This document shows, in pieces, positions 11,163-21,633 of a stretch of DNA of 64,000 nt. The stretch's first letter is position 1. Each line of letters begins with the position of its first letter. The stretch covers positions 2,721,590 through 2,785,589 of the forward strand of contig OY744471.1 of assembly GCA_963556145.1 (NCBI GenBank). The letters run 5' to 3'. The notes under the pieces were generated by a model. It saw only the letters and a program-made list of their open reading frames with translations, did not search any database and had not been told where the DNA came from. This DNA comes from Hygrocybe punicea. Its lineage: Eukaryota; Basidiomycota; Agaricomycetes; Agaricales; Hygrophoraceae. Position numbers and translations under genes: made by a program.

Positions 11163-12816
11163 ATGGGGAACGCTCGACAAAAACAAAGCCGAGGTCCCAA
11201 AGCACACCGGGCAGCTCCTGTCCCTAAGGACCTGCCAGTTGAGGCTGGCAAAAGCCCTACACCCCCTCGTCCTCGAACACGTCCCAAACCAACGCCAGCC
11301 TACAAAGTGCGCGACAACAACAGACTAGACGACTCGGAGCCGGATGTCGAAGTGCTAGATCGCGACGAGGTATACAATCCACCTCCTGGCTCCGACAATG
11401 AGCAAGACGCCGATGATGTCAACATCCTTGTCAAAAAGCTTCTTGGGCCAGCTGGGGCTGCGGACACAAAACGCAATGAAGAATTTGACGTCGTCAAAGG
11501 CTTCAGCTCGGATTCTGATGCTGATTCCGAACCCGATGGTTTTCTGGTTTTTTATTCACATATTTCCTACACTTACGCTAATTTACAGAAGTTCTCTGCC
11601 TCAAATTCAATATCCCTATCAGGACCGCATCCGACGTACAAAATTTTTCATCCGACATCACTTGGAGTATGTTTTGTAGCGAGGTTGCCGATGTGATGGA
11701 TATTCGGCGTTCTGAACTCGAGGTGGCCTATAAGTTTAGCACATGGACTGCCAAGGCGTGACCTCTCCTACTCACCAAAGCAACTCAACTTGCTGCATTA
11801 TTCGATGCCGCACGGACAGAGTTGAATCAGATGGCTAAGGCTAAAGGTAAAAAGAAGGCATTTCAGGTTATTCTCGTCAATCAACGCGAAACGTCTCGCA
11901 AGGGTGGAAAGAGACGGGCAGACGATAAGAAGGACAAGGTAATAACTCAATTGATAATACTATGTACTGGACTGACTACATGCTTGGACAAGGTGAAGGC
12001 CAAGAGGAAGAAACGAGTGGACACAGATGAGGAGAGTGGGAACAACACCGAATCGGGGAAGAAAATGTCGAAGACATCCACCGATTACATTGCCGAGATT
12101 ACGGAGAACCTCAAATGTCCTCTTCACGACGGCAAACCCTGTGTCAAATATCCGGAGGGCCATCACTACACCTTACAAATAACTGATCTAAGTCTCTGGG
12201 GCATGCTTCTCGTGAGTCCCCCGTTTATTTATTGCTTAACGAGACTCATTGTAGTCCACGTCAGGCAAACGGCTCGTATGATTTGACCATCTCGCCACCT
12301 GTCCAGTTGAAGCTTGGCGATGCTTCCTCTCGCCGGCACGTAAATGCGAAACCCGCTCAAGTTGCTGCTACAAGCGGTGCGGCTCAACCGATCATCATTC
12401 AGATGCCACCTCCATATGGTGGATCGAGGCACCACTATTCCCCGTACACCCCTCCATCGGCCGTACCCAAAAAATCATCTCGCTCCCGACGTGATGGGCC
12501 GCACATCCCCAGCTCAGACAGCGTAGATTTCGATGACATCCCCAATGTCTTCCCAGCCATCCCCACTTGGCTTGCTGCACTCGACTCCAGTGCTTGGGGC
12601 GTCGATGGAGATAATTTTTCCCAGTATACTGATGCCATCCGGGCGAATGGGTTCAGGTGCATCCACGAGCTTGCCGGTGAAGGTCTTGCTAATGAGACTA
12701 TCACCCATTTCTCGACCGTTTGCAATATCCCAATTGGAATCGCGAAACGAATTCTCAAGTTTGCGCAGAAGGACACGGATCATATCAAGAAGGCTGAGAG
12801 GGCCAACGGGAAATAA
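11163..12816 (+). pseudogene. Broken intron-rich gene, unnamed fungal family
   Basis: ATG at 11163, then a basic Pro-rich and acidic N-terminus. Introns at 11539-11588, 11939-11992 and 12212-12254 have plausible borders. After the first intron comes a ubiquitin-like-sized block EVLCLKFNIPIRTASDV...YKFSTWTAKA, interrupted by TGA at 11759-11761; the next block is TKATQLAALFDAARTELNQM. Later there is CPLHDGKPCVKYPEGHHYTL, a possible Cys/His metal site, and a C-terminal domain with IPTWLAALD and GFRCIHELAGEGL. The frame before and after the third intron disagrees by one base. I recognise the layout from repeated mushroom hypothetical proteins; function unknown. Nonsense plus frame slip suggest a pseudogene. 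Confidence 0.55.
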
Positions 12817-13990
12817 TGGGCAGTAGTGAAACATTTTCTTTCTAGTATGTGTGTAGATAGTCCTACAATGTCTTCAACAGACTTGTAGTTATCAATATAG
12901 TGTTGCTGTTTGGTTTCTCAGAATGCAGAAAGTTGGGATCATTGAAAATTAAATATATCTTGGCAATCATGGGGCAGCTTGCCTTATGTATGGTGAGGAT
13001 GGAATGGATGGAGTGTTCATAGAGCATAAATATGTTAAGACCTATGGATTATTGGACAAACAATTTGAACACAACTACTGTGTTGATGTCACTGACCTGG
13101 GTGGGGAATTCTTACCTGGAGCCTTACAAGTTGGCATCAATGATGGGTCCCTTGAATTACAAAGTACCTGGAATAATACATCCAGCTCTAGTATTACCAC
13201 AGCTAAGGCAAGTAGCCAGTAGCCTAGCCAGTTTTAGCTTAGCCGAGGTCTGGCTAAGCTAAGGCTGATGACCAGCTACCAGCTGCAGCTACCTCAAGTT
13301 ATTAGCTGTTGGCCATTTGTGTTTGTGACGTAATGAGGGGTCCGTGCGTGAGATGTTGGGCCATGATCACCCACGACCTCACTGTAACTGAATGGTGATC
13401 TTAGTCAAGTCTGGCTGACTGAGTAGAGGGAAAGCAGGTATTACAACAAAAACCAATTGAGGAACATTCACACCACTGCAGGTGCATTGCTAGTGGTGTA
13501 GATCTTGCCATCCTGGCAATGAGTGATACAGGAAGTTTGGAGGGGTGAACCACCATGTCGATCAAGGTCAGCAGCAGGATTGGGTGTTCCTCTGTGATTT
13601 TTTTGCCTATCACCTTGTCTCAATTCCTTTATGTAAGAGCAGGATTAAAATAGGTGATAAATGAAGGACACATAGAAATGGACCAAGGGGCTGGGGTTTC
13701 ATGATTGGTGACTACAGCAGCAGGGGGTGGTACAACATGAATGATGGGAGACTGAGTTGCACTGAGATGAGCAGGGTGGATGAAATTTCAATGTAGATGG
13801 GACAGTGTGTGTCGGTTGAATATGAAAATTGGTAAGGCCACAAGTCATAAGCAGAGGCAATTAGCTGACTGCGAAGTGAAGAGAGGAAGACCAGGCAAAA
13901 CATAAAATGATGCAAGGTGGAAAAGTAGCTGGGCCAATGGAAGAGACCAAAGATATCATCGTGGACCATCACTTGACTCAAAGGAAGCAA
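12817..13990. other. No gene seen
   Basis: Open frames are short and unconvincing. A run of CTAGCC/TAGCTTAGCC-type repeats lies at 13180-13290. The right part leads into the 137-bp minisatellite. Confidence 0.45.
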
Positions 13991-15360
13991 TACTAACTCC
14001 CATTGATGAGCTGGTTGTTGTACTGTTGGTTGGCCTTGGTGCCAACTCCGTTCCTACGACTGGCAGTGATGCCCTTTGACGATCCTGTATTGTGATCATA
14101 CACCATTACTTGGCTCAACGCAGGCAATACTAACCCCCATTGATGAGCTGGTTGTTGTACTGTTGGTAGGCCTTGGTGCCAACTCCTTTCCTATGACTGG
14201 CAGTGATACTCTTTGATGATCCTGTATTGCGATCATAGACCATTACTTGACTCAACGCAGACAATACTAACCTCCATTGTTGAGCTGGTTGTTGTACTGT
14301 TGGTAGGCCTTGGTGCCAACTCCTTTCCTTTGACTGGCAGTGATGCCCTTTGACGATCCTGTATTGCGATCAAACACCATTACTCGACTCAATGCAGGCA
14401 ATACTAACCCCCATTGTTGAGCTGGTTGTTGTACTGTTGGTAGGCCTTGGTGCCAACTCCTTTCCTTTGACTGGCAGTGATGCCCTTTGACGATCCTGTA
14501 TTGCGATCAAACACCATTACTCAACTCAATGCAGGCAATACTAACCCCCATTGATGAGCTGGTTGTTGTACTGTTGGTAGGCCTTGGTGCCAACTCCTTT
14601 CCTATGACTGGCAGTGATATTCTTTGATGATCCTGTATTGTGATCGTTGACCATTACTTGACTCAACGCAGGCAATACTAACTCCTATTGATGAGCTGGT
14701 TGTTGTACTGTTGGTAGGCCTTGTTGCCAACTCCTTTTCTCTGAACGGCAATGATGCCCATTGACCATCCTGCTCTGCCATCGTCGACCATTACTTGACT
14801 CAAAGCAGGCAATACTAACTCCCATTGTTGAGCTGGTTGTTGTATTGCTGGTAGGCCTTGGTGCCAACTCCTTTTCTATGAACAGCATTGATGCCCTTTG
14901 AACATCCTGTGTTGCCATCATAGACCATTAGGGGGTTTCATGCATCCCCAACTCGACCCCAACTCAAGCCTCAACTTTGCCTCAACTTTGCCCCAACTCG
15001 CCGAGTTGCGGAGTCTCGTTTAGGCAATTCTGGTCGAGTTGGGGCTGAAGTTGGGACACATGAAGTTGGGGATTGAAATCGTGCTCCCGAGTACAACTTC
15101 GTTTCAAACTTCGTGCCCCAACTTGTGCCCCAACTTGACAAAAAATTGCCCAAAAAGGACCTCAAGTTGGGTTTGAAGTCGGACCGAAGTTGGGGCCGAG
15201 TTGGGGATGCGTGAAACCCCCTATTACTTCACTCAAAGCAGGGAATACTAACTCCCATTGATGAGCTGGTTGTTGTATTGCTGGTAGGCCTTGGTGCCAA
15301 CTCATTTTCCCTGAAAAAGAATGGCAGTGATGCCCTTTGATACTTGTGCCTGGCTCCTCC
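13991..15360. repeat. 137-bp minisatellite, about eight units
   Basis: Units beginning TACTAACCCCCATTG start at 13991, 14128, 14265, 14402, 14539, 14676, 14813 and 15246. The first seven are spaced by exactly 137 bp. The last step is 433 bp, which is 137 plus a 296-bp insertion (the MITE at 14931). The uniform period implies recent amplification or homogenisation. No coding function is evident. Confidence 0.9.
14931..15222. mobile_element. GGGGGTTTCA MITE inside minisatellite
   Basis: Terminal inverted repeats GGGGGTTTCATGCATCCCC and, on the other strand, GGGGGTTTCACGCATCCCC, with interior repeats of CCCAACTT. It splits the seventh minisatellite unit; unit spacing gives 296 bp for element plus duplication. 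Flanks fit a TTA or ATTA duplication, which suggests PIF/Harbinger-like mobilisation, but the exact edge is ambiguous. No ORF, so non-autonomous. Confidence 0.75.
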
Positions 15361-15585
15361 CCTTAACAAGCAAACTAGGGTCCAGCTCCACAGGCCATAT
15401 TCAATAATCCTTATCAATGTACAATTTTACCCAAACAAAACAAGGATTTTCTGATGAAGGTCTCAACCCTCCACAAAGGTTACAAAGCAATGAAGTCCCT
15501 CAACAGATGTCAAAGAAAAGACATTGATAATTGCACAATTACACAGTACAACAAAATATTCCTCCATCAGTCTTGCCAGATGTAG
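15361..15585. other. Transposon 3' flank, no gene
   Basis: Downstream of the Tc1-like transposase. A TGTACAATTTTACCC stretch near 15416 is weakly similar to the reverse complement of 16868-16880 on the far side of the gene and might be a decayed terminal inverted repeat. Confidence 0.3.
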
Positions 15586-16776
15586 CTACAAATATCCACA
15601 GTGATGATAGAAAGCCTCCGCATCGTCTGCTGTCACTGTGTGCACCGATTCCCACAGTTGGCAAAAGACCTCAGCCTGCTGGTCAGGTGTTTCCATCACT
15701 GCATGCACTATGTTGCCCTTCCGCCTGATGTCGGACTTGATTGCCGAGAACGCCAGTTCAATCGGGTTGAAATCCGGTGAGTATGGGGGGAGAAATTCAA
15801 TTCGCATACCCCTATAATCCAATGAGTACCTGCAAGGAAGCAGGATCAATGACATACCTTTCCTCGATCATTTCGGCAATTAGATTGGACTTGTGGATGC
15901 GGCAGTTATCCATTACAATGATGGAGTTGACCTCAGGAAAAGGATTCATCCGCTCGAGCAGCTCTTCGATGAATTCGGCGAAGCGAGACGTGTTGAATGG
16001 CCCTTCGACAATCTTCACGGTCAATATCCCATCGAGGGAAATGGCAGGAAGTATGGAATATCTTGAATCACTGGTATTAGCTACTGATCTTGAATAGATA
16101 AAGAAACAAAATACCGTTTGCCCCGAATGAAAAAGGCTTTTCTGACAGCACGCTGGCCCCGAATCGCCCAAGCGCGGCCCCGGTACGTTGTGCGCCGATC
16201 ACAGGCACTCTTGTCTACAAATACTAGCTGCTCGGCTTGATACTGAAGGCCAACCCTTTGTATATATTCGGCACGCAGCAGAGCGCTCCTCTCAATAGCT
16301 ACCTTCGTCAGCTGTGTAGAATTATCAAAATCGTCAGTTAGAATAGCTAAAAACAAAGGAAACTGACCTTTTTCATAGTATGCCCACTACGGTGCAAGGC
16401 TCTCCATATCGTGGATAAGGATACTGATTTCTGGGTGCTCAGCTGGAGCTGGTCGCGAAGTTCTTCGAGGTACGCGTCACAGTTATCATTGATACAACCT
16501 TGGAGGAACTGATGGGAATTTTGGTCAATACATCAACGATCTCAAGCGATGACATACTGAAACCTCCTCAGAGGTCAAATGACGACGCCTTCCGATCAGC
16601 CGCTGGTCCACCAATGGCTTAGAAACTTGGCCAGTTGAGCGATGTTGAGCCAGAATCCTGAGGACTTGTCGTCGGCTTATGCCAGTGTAAGTGGCAATTT
16701 TGTCGAGATCTTCACAGGGTGCCATCTGAACAATTGCCCAGCGTAGGTCTTCAGAGATTCGTTTGCCTCGCGGCAT
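15586..16776 (-). CDS. Tc1/mariner-type DD34E transposase
   Basis: Five exons: 16776-16558, 16508-16368, 16311-16115, 16061-15858 and 15811-15586. Introns are 46-56 nt with GT-AG borders and matching phases, giving 328 aa without internal stops. The N-terminus is helix-turn-helix-like (IATYTGISRRQVLRIL, then WRALHRSGHTMKK). The DDE domain shows FVDKSACDRRT, IIVMDNCRIHKS and PPYSPDFNPIELAF; 34 residues separate the second Asp from the Glu. The family usually has FVDES; here Glu is Lys next to the first catalytic Asp, which is kept. It would cut and paste its element at TA sites in the nucleus. Start chosen as the first ATG before the HTH. Apparently intact, though clear terminal repeats were not found. 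Confidence 0.85.
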
Positions 16777-16882
16777 AGTGATTCGGAGTCGTTTCAGAAG
16801 ATCAACGTTGGCTTTGGATACCTAATGTGGCAGTGTCAAGTTCAACAGTGAAGGGATCATTATTCAGGTAAAAACTACATCA

Positions 16883-17497
16883 TACAGGTCTCGTATACAA
16901 ATAATAGACTAGCCGTGCACAAACCGAACAGATAGATGTCGAGAAAAATGGCCAGAGGTGGATAGTGTAGTACAGAGGTTCCAAGCCACCTGTAAAGCCG
17001 AGTACTGAGTGTGGTCAGCTTATGGCGACGCATGCACCTGGGGTAGACATACCATGAAAGGTTCCATATAGTTCCTGGACAACATCTCTCCACTAGGTAA
17101 TGCAGATACGCTCACAGCGTCAGGGCGGCGTTGGGTGACATCTGGGTTTTCCTACGGTGAAAATTCAAGTGATTCAGCACAAAAACTACATGGGCATCTG
17201 GGGAGGACATACCTGGGTTATTTCGGCCCAATTCCAGCTTGGTATCTCCCCGCGATGCACCAGAAATGTTCTCCGAGAGGGTGACAAGGCCCAAATTTTG
17301 ATCGTGCCCATACTTGAGAAATGGGGCCTGAAAGTTGGTTGTGCACCTGGAGAGGGATGAGGGGATGACAGAACAGAAAGAATTAGACGGAAATGTTGAG
17401 AATTGGATGAGAAACGGCTCACCGATGTTTCGTGTGCCAGAGTGACAAAAGTCGCGTGTTACGCGTGATGTGACAACCTTTCTGAAAACGGCAATAA
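16883..17497 (-). repeat. Inverted duplication, arm B
   Basis: 615-bp reverse-complement copy of 10449-11061, with the same exon-like blocks (SPSRRTFLVHRGEIPSWNWA, SRNYMEPF-equivalent, YPPLAIFLDIYLF) and the same intron positions. It sits directly between the Tc1-like transposon and the 5' end of the intact DIRS copy. In arm A the kinase remnant occupies the corresponding side. Confidence 0.7.
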
Positions 17498-17594
17498 TGT
17501 ATCTTAATGGCGAAACTTCTACTCAGGGTGCAGAAATCTATTTAAATTCCTAAACTATATTTTCATGGATGTGAATCTACCTAAAAGTATCTAG

Positions 17595-18827
17595 ATAGGC
17601 AGACTTTTCACTGGGAGGCCTCAAGCGTCAACCAACACGCAAGCGGGGTACGAAGCACAAACCCCCTCTACTCAGTCGACTGGGCTCACCCCACGCGACT
17701 CGAATACAATTCAACGATGCCTCTGCGTCACCGATTCTTTCAGAGTTGGGGAACTCACCAAAGGCGAAGCATACCTTTCTTTGCAAGATATTATCAAATC
17801 AGGGAAATTCGACGATGCTATTTTCATCACCGCACTCGACGAATACATTAAAATCCTTGACAACTACCAGCGAGACAGAGATACTGCCGCAGTCAGAGGA
17901 AATTCAGGGCAGGGACTCGGGCATGAGTTGCCTTTGCGCACATCCCAATCACCATCCCCCGCTGATTCGCCGCGTTCAGTCCAAATCAGAGAGGAACCTT
18001 CTAAATCGACTAAGCGAGCCAGGAGCCCCATTCCCGAGGACGACAACGATAGATCCCAAAAACCAAGGATCGATCTACGAGCACTCCCCTGGGTCGTTCG
18101 CGATGAACTCGATCCACCAGATCTCGAGGCCGATCTCAAGGAAACGCTTCAAATCCTTGAGAACATCTCTAGGGACCCTAAACTCGCCAAAGCCTCGCTC
18201 GTCAATTCACCTCGATGTCCTGAGTTCCCAACCTCGGAATGGGACAACCTTCTCGCCGGACGATCAATCAATCTTGACCATGTCCTCGCGAGTGGGTACA
18301 GTGTCTCACATGATGAAAAGCGAACAGAAAAGGTCGAAGACGTCGAATTCACGGTCGGGAACTCCAAACCAACCCGAATTGTCGATACCCATGGAAAATG
18401 GGTTATCGCCTGGGAAAAGGCATATGACGCAGTCACTTTCGTGTTCCCCCATCGATGTAAAGAATTACGAGGATATGGATCTTATATCAAACAGCTTTTC
18501 GCCGCACTCCCCGAATCACACCACTCTCGGGTCATCAATTTTGATAAAGCCTGCCGAATTCGATGCGCACAACGACGAGACATCCTCCTCAACCAATCAT
18601 CGCGCTTCAACGACCTATACACCTTGTGGATCCAGAACCCCACTCTATCTCCCCCTGGAGACAGATCCAGGGCCGCCGATCCAAAACGACGCGATCCCTG
18701 CCGTCGATGGAACGAGTCCCGCTGTCCCAACACCAACACCACCTGCAGTTACCGTCACATCTGCTCTAAATGCAAATCCCCTGCACACACCGCTGGTGAT
18801 TGCGCCCAATCACGTCGTCAATCTTGA
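17595..18827 (+). CDS. DIRS gag-like protein
   Basis: Frame open from 17595 (after a TAG at 17592) to 18827. Matches gag of copy 2: VTDSFRVGELTKGEAYLSLQ and DAIFITALDEYIKILDNYQR near the start, DPCRRWNESRCPNTNTTCSY and the zinc-knuckle-like CSKCKSPAHTAGDC at the end. Gag would package the RNA into particles in the cytoplasm. No ATG occurs upstream in this frame, whereas copy 2 has MEVETQATD; the start is therefore lost, or supplied by splicing or a non-ATG codon. About 1 kb overlaps the RT frame in the +1 register. Confidence 0.7.
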   Translation: MGRLFTGRPQASTNTQAGYEAQTPSTQSTGLTPRDSNTIQRCLCVTDSFRVGELTKGEAYLSLQDIIKSGKFDDAIFITALDEYIKILDNYQRDRDTAAVRGNSGQGLGHELPLRTSQSPSPADSPRSVQIREEPSKSTKRARSPIPEDDNDRSQKPRIDLRALPWVVRDELDPPDLEADLKETLQILENISRDPKLAKASLVNSPRCPEFPTSEWDNLLAGRSINLDHVLASGYSVSHDEKRTEKVEDVEFTVGNSKPTRIVDTHGKWVIAWEKAYDAVTFVFPHRCKELRGYGSYIKQLFAALPESHHSRVINFDKACRIRCAQRRDILLNQSSRFNDLYTLWIQNPTLSPPGDRSRAADPKRRDPCRRWNESRCPNTNTTCSYRHICSKCKSPAHTAGDCAQSRRQS

Positions 18828-20628
18828 TCCCACGTCCTCGTTACCTCCAACTTATCTCCGGCATTTCGTCTGGTCTTCCGATTTCTCTCTCAACGACACG
18901 CTTGTCAACGCTACTGAACATATGCATCCGCTCCCTCGACCTCCTGACAATGAGTTTCGCAACTCCACTGCTCTTGCCACTATCCGCGATCACCCTCATC
19001 TTTTTCGCATTGTGACCCCGATCAACGTCGACGTTTTCCGCCGCCACCTTTCCACTCACCCCAATCAGCCTTTTGTGCTTTCTGTGTGTCAAGGCCTCAT
19101 CTCCGGTTTTTGGCCCTGGGCTATCACCGAAACCATTGACCGCCCTGATACCTGGGACAATTCTTTTCGCCCTGTCCGCTCCGAGGATCACGCCTCCTTT
19201 CTACGCTCCCAGCGCGACCTTGAGATCTCCCTCCACCGTTTTTCCCCTCCTTTTGGTCCTGATCTCCTCCCTGGCATGTACGCCATCCCCCTTGGCGTCG
19301 TGCCCAAACCTCACAGCACCAAGTTTCGGATGGTCGTTGATCACAGTGCCGAACCTTTTTCTCTCAACTCCCTCATTCCTCGCGAAAAAGTAGCTGTTCC
19401 CCTCGACACCCTGCACCACCTGGGCCGCGCCCTCCGCCGTGTTCGTCTGGATTACGCCCCCTCCACTCGTTTAGTCGTGTTCAAGTCAGACGTATCTCAA
19501 GCTTACCGTCGTCTGCCCATGCATTTTTTGTGGCAAATCAAACAGGTCGTCACCATTGACAACATGCGCCACATTGATCATAACAACAATTTTGGTAACC
19601 GTGGCGCCGGCGGCATTTGGGGTTCCTTCATGGGATTGGTCCTTTGGATCGCTACTTTTATCCGCCTCTTACGCGACCTTTTCGCGTATGTCGACGACAC
19701 GTTCTCTTGGGAATTCGCCGATAACCTCACCTGGTATGCCCCATACCAGAAATTTTTTCCTACCAAACAGGCAAAGTTACTTCAACTGTGGGATGAACTT
19801 GGCCTGCCGCACGAAGAACCGAAACAACTCTTCGGCCCCACCCTTACCATCATTGGTTTCGACGTTGATCCCAATGCCATGACGATATCCATGCCACCAG
19901 GGAAACTGTCCGAACTCATTGATGCCATTCGCGCCTTTGCCCGTCCTGGCGTTCGCCACCCCTTGCACGATTTTCAGCGTCTCGCGGGCTGGATGAACTG
20001 GGCCCTGAATGTTTTTCCCCTGCTACGTCCCGGTTTGTCTACCCTCTACGAGAAGATGCGTGGAAAATCTCGCCCTTTTCAACTCCTCTGGGTCAGCATC
20101 ACCCTCACCCGTGAACTCCTCTGGTTCGCCGATCACGCCCTCTCCCTGCCCAGTGTTTACATCATGGCTTCCGAGCTTTGGCACCCCGTCACAGCCGACA
20201 TGGTCCTTTACACTGATGCGTGCCTGCGTGGCCTCGCCTTTTGGTGTCCCTCCGCTTCTCGCGGCTTTCAGTGCCCCACCACTGATCCTTCCGTCGACCG
20301 CATTTTCTACTGGGAGGCCCTCGCAGTCACATCCGCCCTCCATTGGGCCCTTACCTCCTCTTCCCCGCCGCCCCGTCGTGTTCTCATCTTTACTGATAAC
20401 TCTAACTCTGTCGACCTTTTCACCACCCTTCGTGCCCGTCCCCTCTACGACCCTCTCCTGCTTACGTGCGTCGACCTCCTCGTCTCTTTTCATGCCGAAC
20501 TCCGCGTCCTTCACATTCCTGGCCACCTCAACAAAGTCGCCGATGCCCTCTCACGCTTTGAGAATCACGCTGCCGTTTCCCTGCACCCCCTCCCCTTTTA
20601 TACCCCCTCGACTGACGCTGGGGGCTGA
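17746..20628 (+). CDS. DIRS reverse transcriptase/RNase H
   Basis: One open frame of 960 codons. The first ~360 codons overlap gag and show no known domain, so translation may begin near 18828. RT motifs: IPLGVVPKPHSTKFRMVVDH, VVFKSDVSQAYRRLPM and the catalytic FAYVDDTFSWEF (about 19680-19715), then GFDVDPNAMTISMPPGK. RNase H: LYTDACLRGLAFW, FYWEALAVTSALHWAL, IFTDNSNSVDLF and HIPGHLNKVADALSRF. It copies element RNA to DNA and degrades the template. The stop at 20626 lies 6 bp before the recombinase ATG. No internal stops, so the catalytic core looks intact. Confidence 0.88.
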   Translation: MGNSPKAKHTFLCKILSNQGNSTMLFSSPHSTNTLKSLTTTSETEILPQSEEIQGRDSGMSCLCAHPNHHPPLIRRVQSKSERNLLNRLSEPGAPFPRTTTIDPKNQGSIYEHSPGSFAMNSIHQISRPISRKRFKSLRTSLGTLNSPKPRSSIHLDVLSSQPRNGTTFSPDDQSILTMSSRVGTVSHMMKSEQKRSKTSNSRSGTPNQPELSIPMENGLSPGKRHMTQSLSCSPIDVKNYEDMDLISNSFSPHSPNHTTLGSSILIKPAEFDAHNDETSSSTNHRASTTYTPCGSRTPLYLPLETDPGPPIQNDAIPAVDGTSPAVPTPTPPAVTVTSALNANPLHTPLVIAPNHVVNLDPTSSLPPTYLRHFVWSSDFSLNDTLVNATEHMHPLPRPPDNEFRNSTALATIRDHPHLFRIVTPINVDVFRRHLSTHPNQPFVLSVCQGLISGFWPWAITETIDRPDTWDNSFRPVRSEDHASFLRSQRDLEISLHRFSPPFGPDLLPGMYAIPLGVVPKPHSTKFRMVVDHSAEPFSLNSLIPREKVAVPLDTLHHLGRALRRVRLDYAPSTRLVVFKSDVSQAYRRLPMHFLWQIKQVVTIDNMRHIDHNNNFGNRGAGGIWGSFMGLVLWIATFIRLLRDLFAYVDDTFSWEFADNLTWYAPYQKFFPTKQAKLLQLWDELGLPHEEPKQLFGPTLTIIGFDVDPNAMTISMPPGKLSELIDAIRAFARPGVRHPLHDFQRLAGWMNWALNVFPLLRPGLSTLYEKMRGKSRPFQLLWVSITLTRELLWFADHALSLPSVYIMASELWHPVTADMVLYTDACLRGLAFWCPSASRGFQCPTTDPSVDRIFYWEALAVTSALHWALTSSSPPPRRVLIFTDNSNSVDLFTTLRARPLYDPLLLTCVDLLVSFHAELRVLHIPGHLNKVADALSRFENHAAVSLHPLPFYTPSTDAGG

Positions 20629-20634
20629 TGTTTC

Positions 20635-21633
20635 ATGAACCCCACCCCCCGTGCATCCCGTCAGCCCCGTCGGCCTGTCTGGACACGTGAGCGCCTCTAT
20701 CATGAGCGCTCTGTCGCTTGGGGCCTTGCCCTTGATCGCTCTTCTGTTTTGTCGTACAACTCCGCCTTGCAATCTTATCTCCATTTCTGTTCCTCTCACC
20801 ATTTCTCTGTTGACCCCTCCCCCAATACTCTCTCTCTCTATGTCGTGTACATCTCCCATTTTCTTAAGCCTTCCTCTGTAAAATCTTATCTTTCTGGCAT
20901 CTGTTCCCAATTGGAATCGTTTTACCCTGACGTTCGCCATCACCGCTCCCATCATTTCGTAACCCGTGCTCTTCGGGGTTGTGCCAAGCGCTTCTCCGTT
21001 GGCACGACTCGGAAACGCCCGCTTTCCCGCGACGATCTCACCTCTGTATCTCTTTTCTACGCCGATTCCCCCTCTCACGACGATTTACTCTTCCTTGCCA
21101 TTCTTTTCACTGGTTTTCATGCTCTCATGTGGCTTGGCGAGCTCACCTGGCCTGACAATCCCGCCTTACGCTCGTACCGCAAGCTCTCTCTCCGCACCTC
21201 TGTTTCGTTCCTCCCCGATGGCGGCGTTTCCTTTTTCCTCCCCACTCACAAGGCTGACCCCCTTTTTGAGGGCAATCGCATCGTTCTCCGTCAGCTCGAC
21301 TGTCCCCACGACCCCGCCCTTGCTTTCCGTTCTTATCTTGTCTCCCGCGATGCACTTTTTCCTATCCACCCCCAACTCTGGCTTCGCGGCGATGGGTCCG
21401 TGCCTACCCGCTCCTGGTTCCTTACTCGCCTGCACGTTCATTTTCCCTCCGATATCGCTGGCCAATCCATGCGCTGCGGTGGTGCCACGGCCCTGGCACA
21501 GGATGGCGTTTCCCTAGACCATATTCAAGCCATTGGGCGCTGGGCCTCCTCCACCTTCCGCATCTATATCCGTCAACATCCCGTCCTTCTTGCCGCTCAA
21601 CTCGCCCCCCACCATGCCGGCGTTCATCCATAG
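20635..21633 (+). CDS. DIRS tyrosine recombinase (likely inactive)
   Basis: 332 aa from ATG at 20635. The N-terminal core-binding half has SYNSALQSYLHFCSSH and the C-terminal half SMRCGGATALAQDGVSLDHI followed by IGRWASSTFRIYIRQHP. These are box II and the catalytic Tyr region of tyrosine recombinases that integrate DIRS circles. GRW and the Tyr are present. Two expected catalytic positions look changed: the box I Arg is Trp (ALMWLGEL, TGG at 21130-21132) and the His of HxxR is Gln (CAA at 21463-21465). The frame is open, but activity is doubtful unless this subfamily tolerates these residues. Confidence 0.8.
   Translation: MNPTPRASRQPRRPVWTRERLYHERSVAWGLALDRSSVLSYNSALQSYLHFCSSHHFSVDPSPNTLSLYVVYISHFLKPSSVKSYLSGICSQLESFYPDVRHHRSHHFVTRALRGCAKRFSVGTTRKRPLSRDDLTSVSLFYADSPSHDDLLFLAILFTGFHALMWLGELTWPDNPALRSYRKLSLRTSVSFLPDGGVSFFLPTHKADPLFEGNRIVLRQLDCPHDPALAFRSYLVSRDALFPIHPQLWLRGDGSVPTRSWFLTRLHVHFPSDIAGQSMRCGGATALAQDGVSLDHIQAIGRWASSTFRIYIRQHPVLLAAQLAPHHAGVHP

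Noticed and set aside
15400..16882. Terminal inverted repeats of the Tc1-like element
   Set aside because: Only a weak TGTA...TTTTACC match was found on the two sides; not enough to fix the ends.
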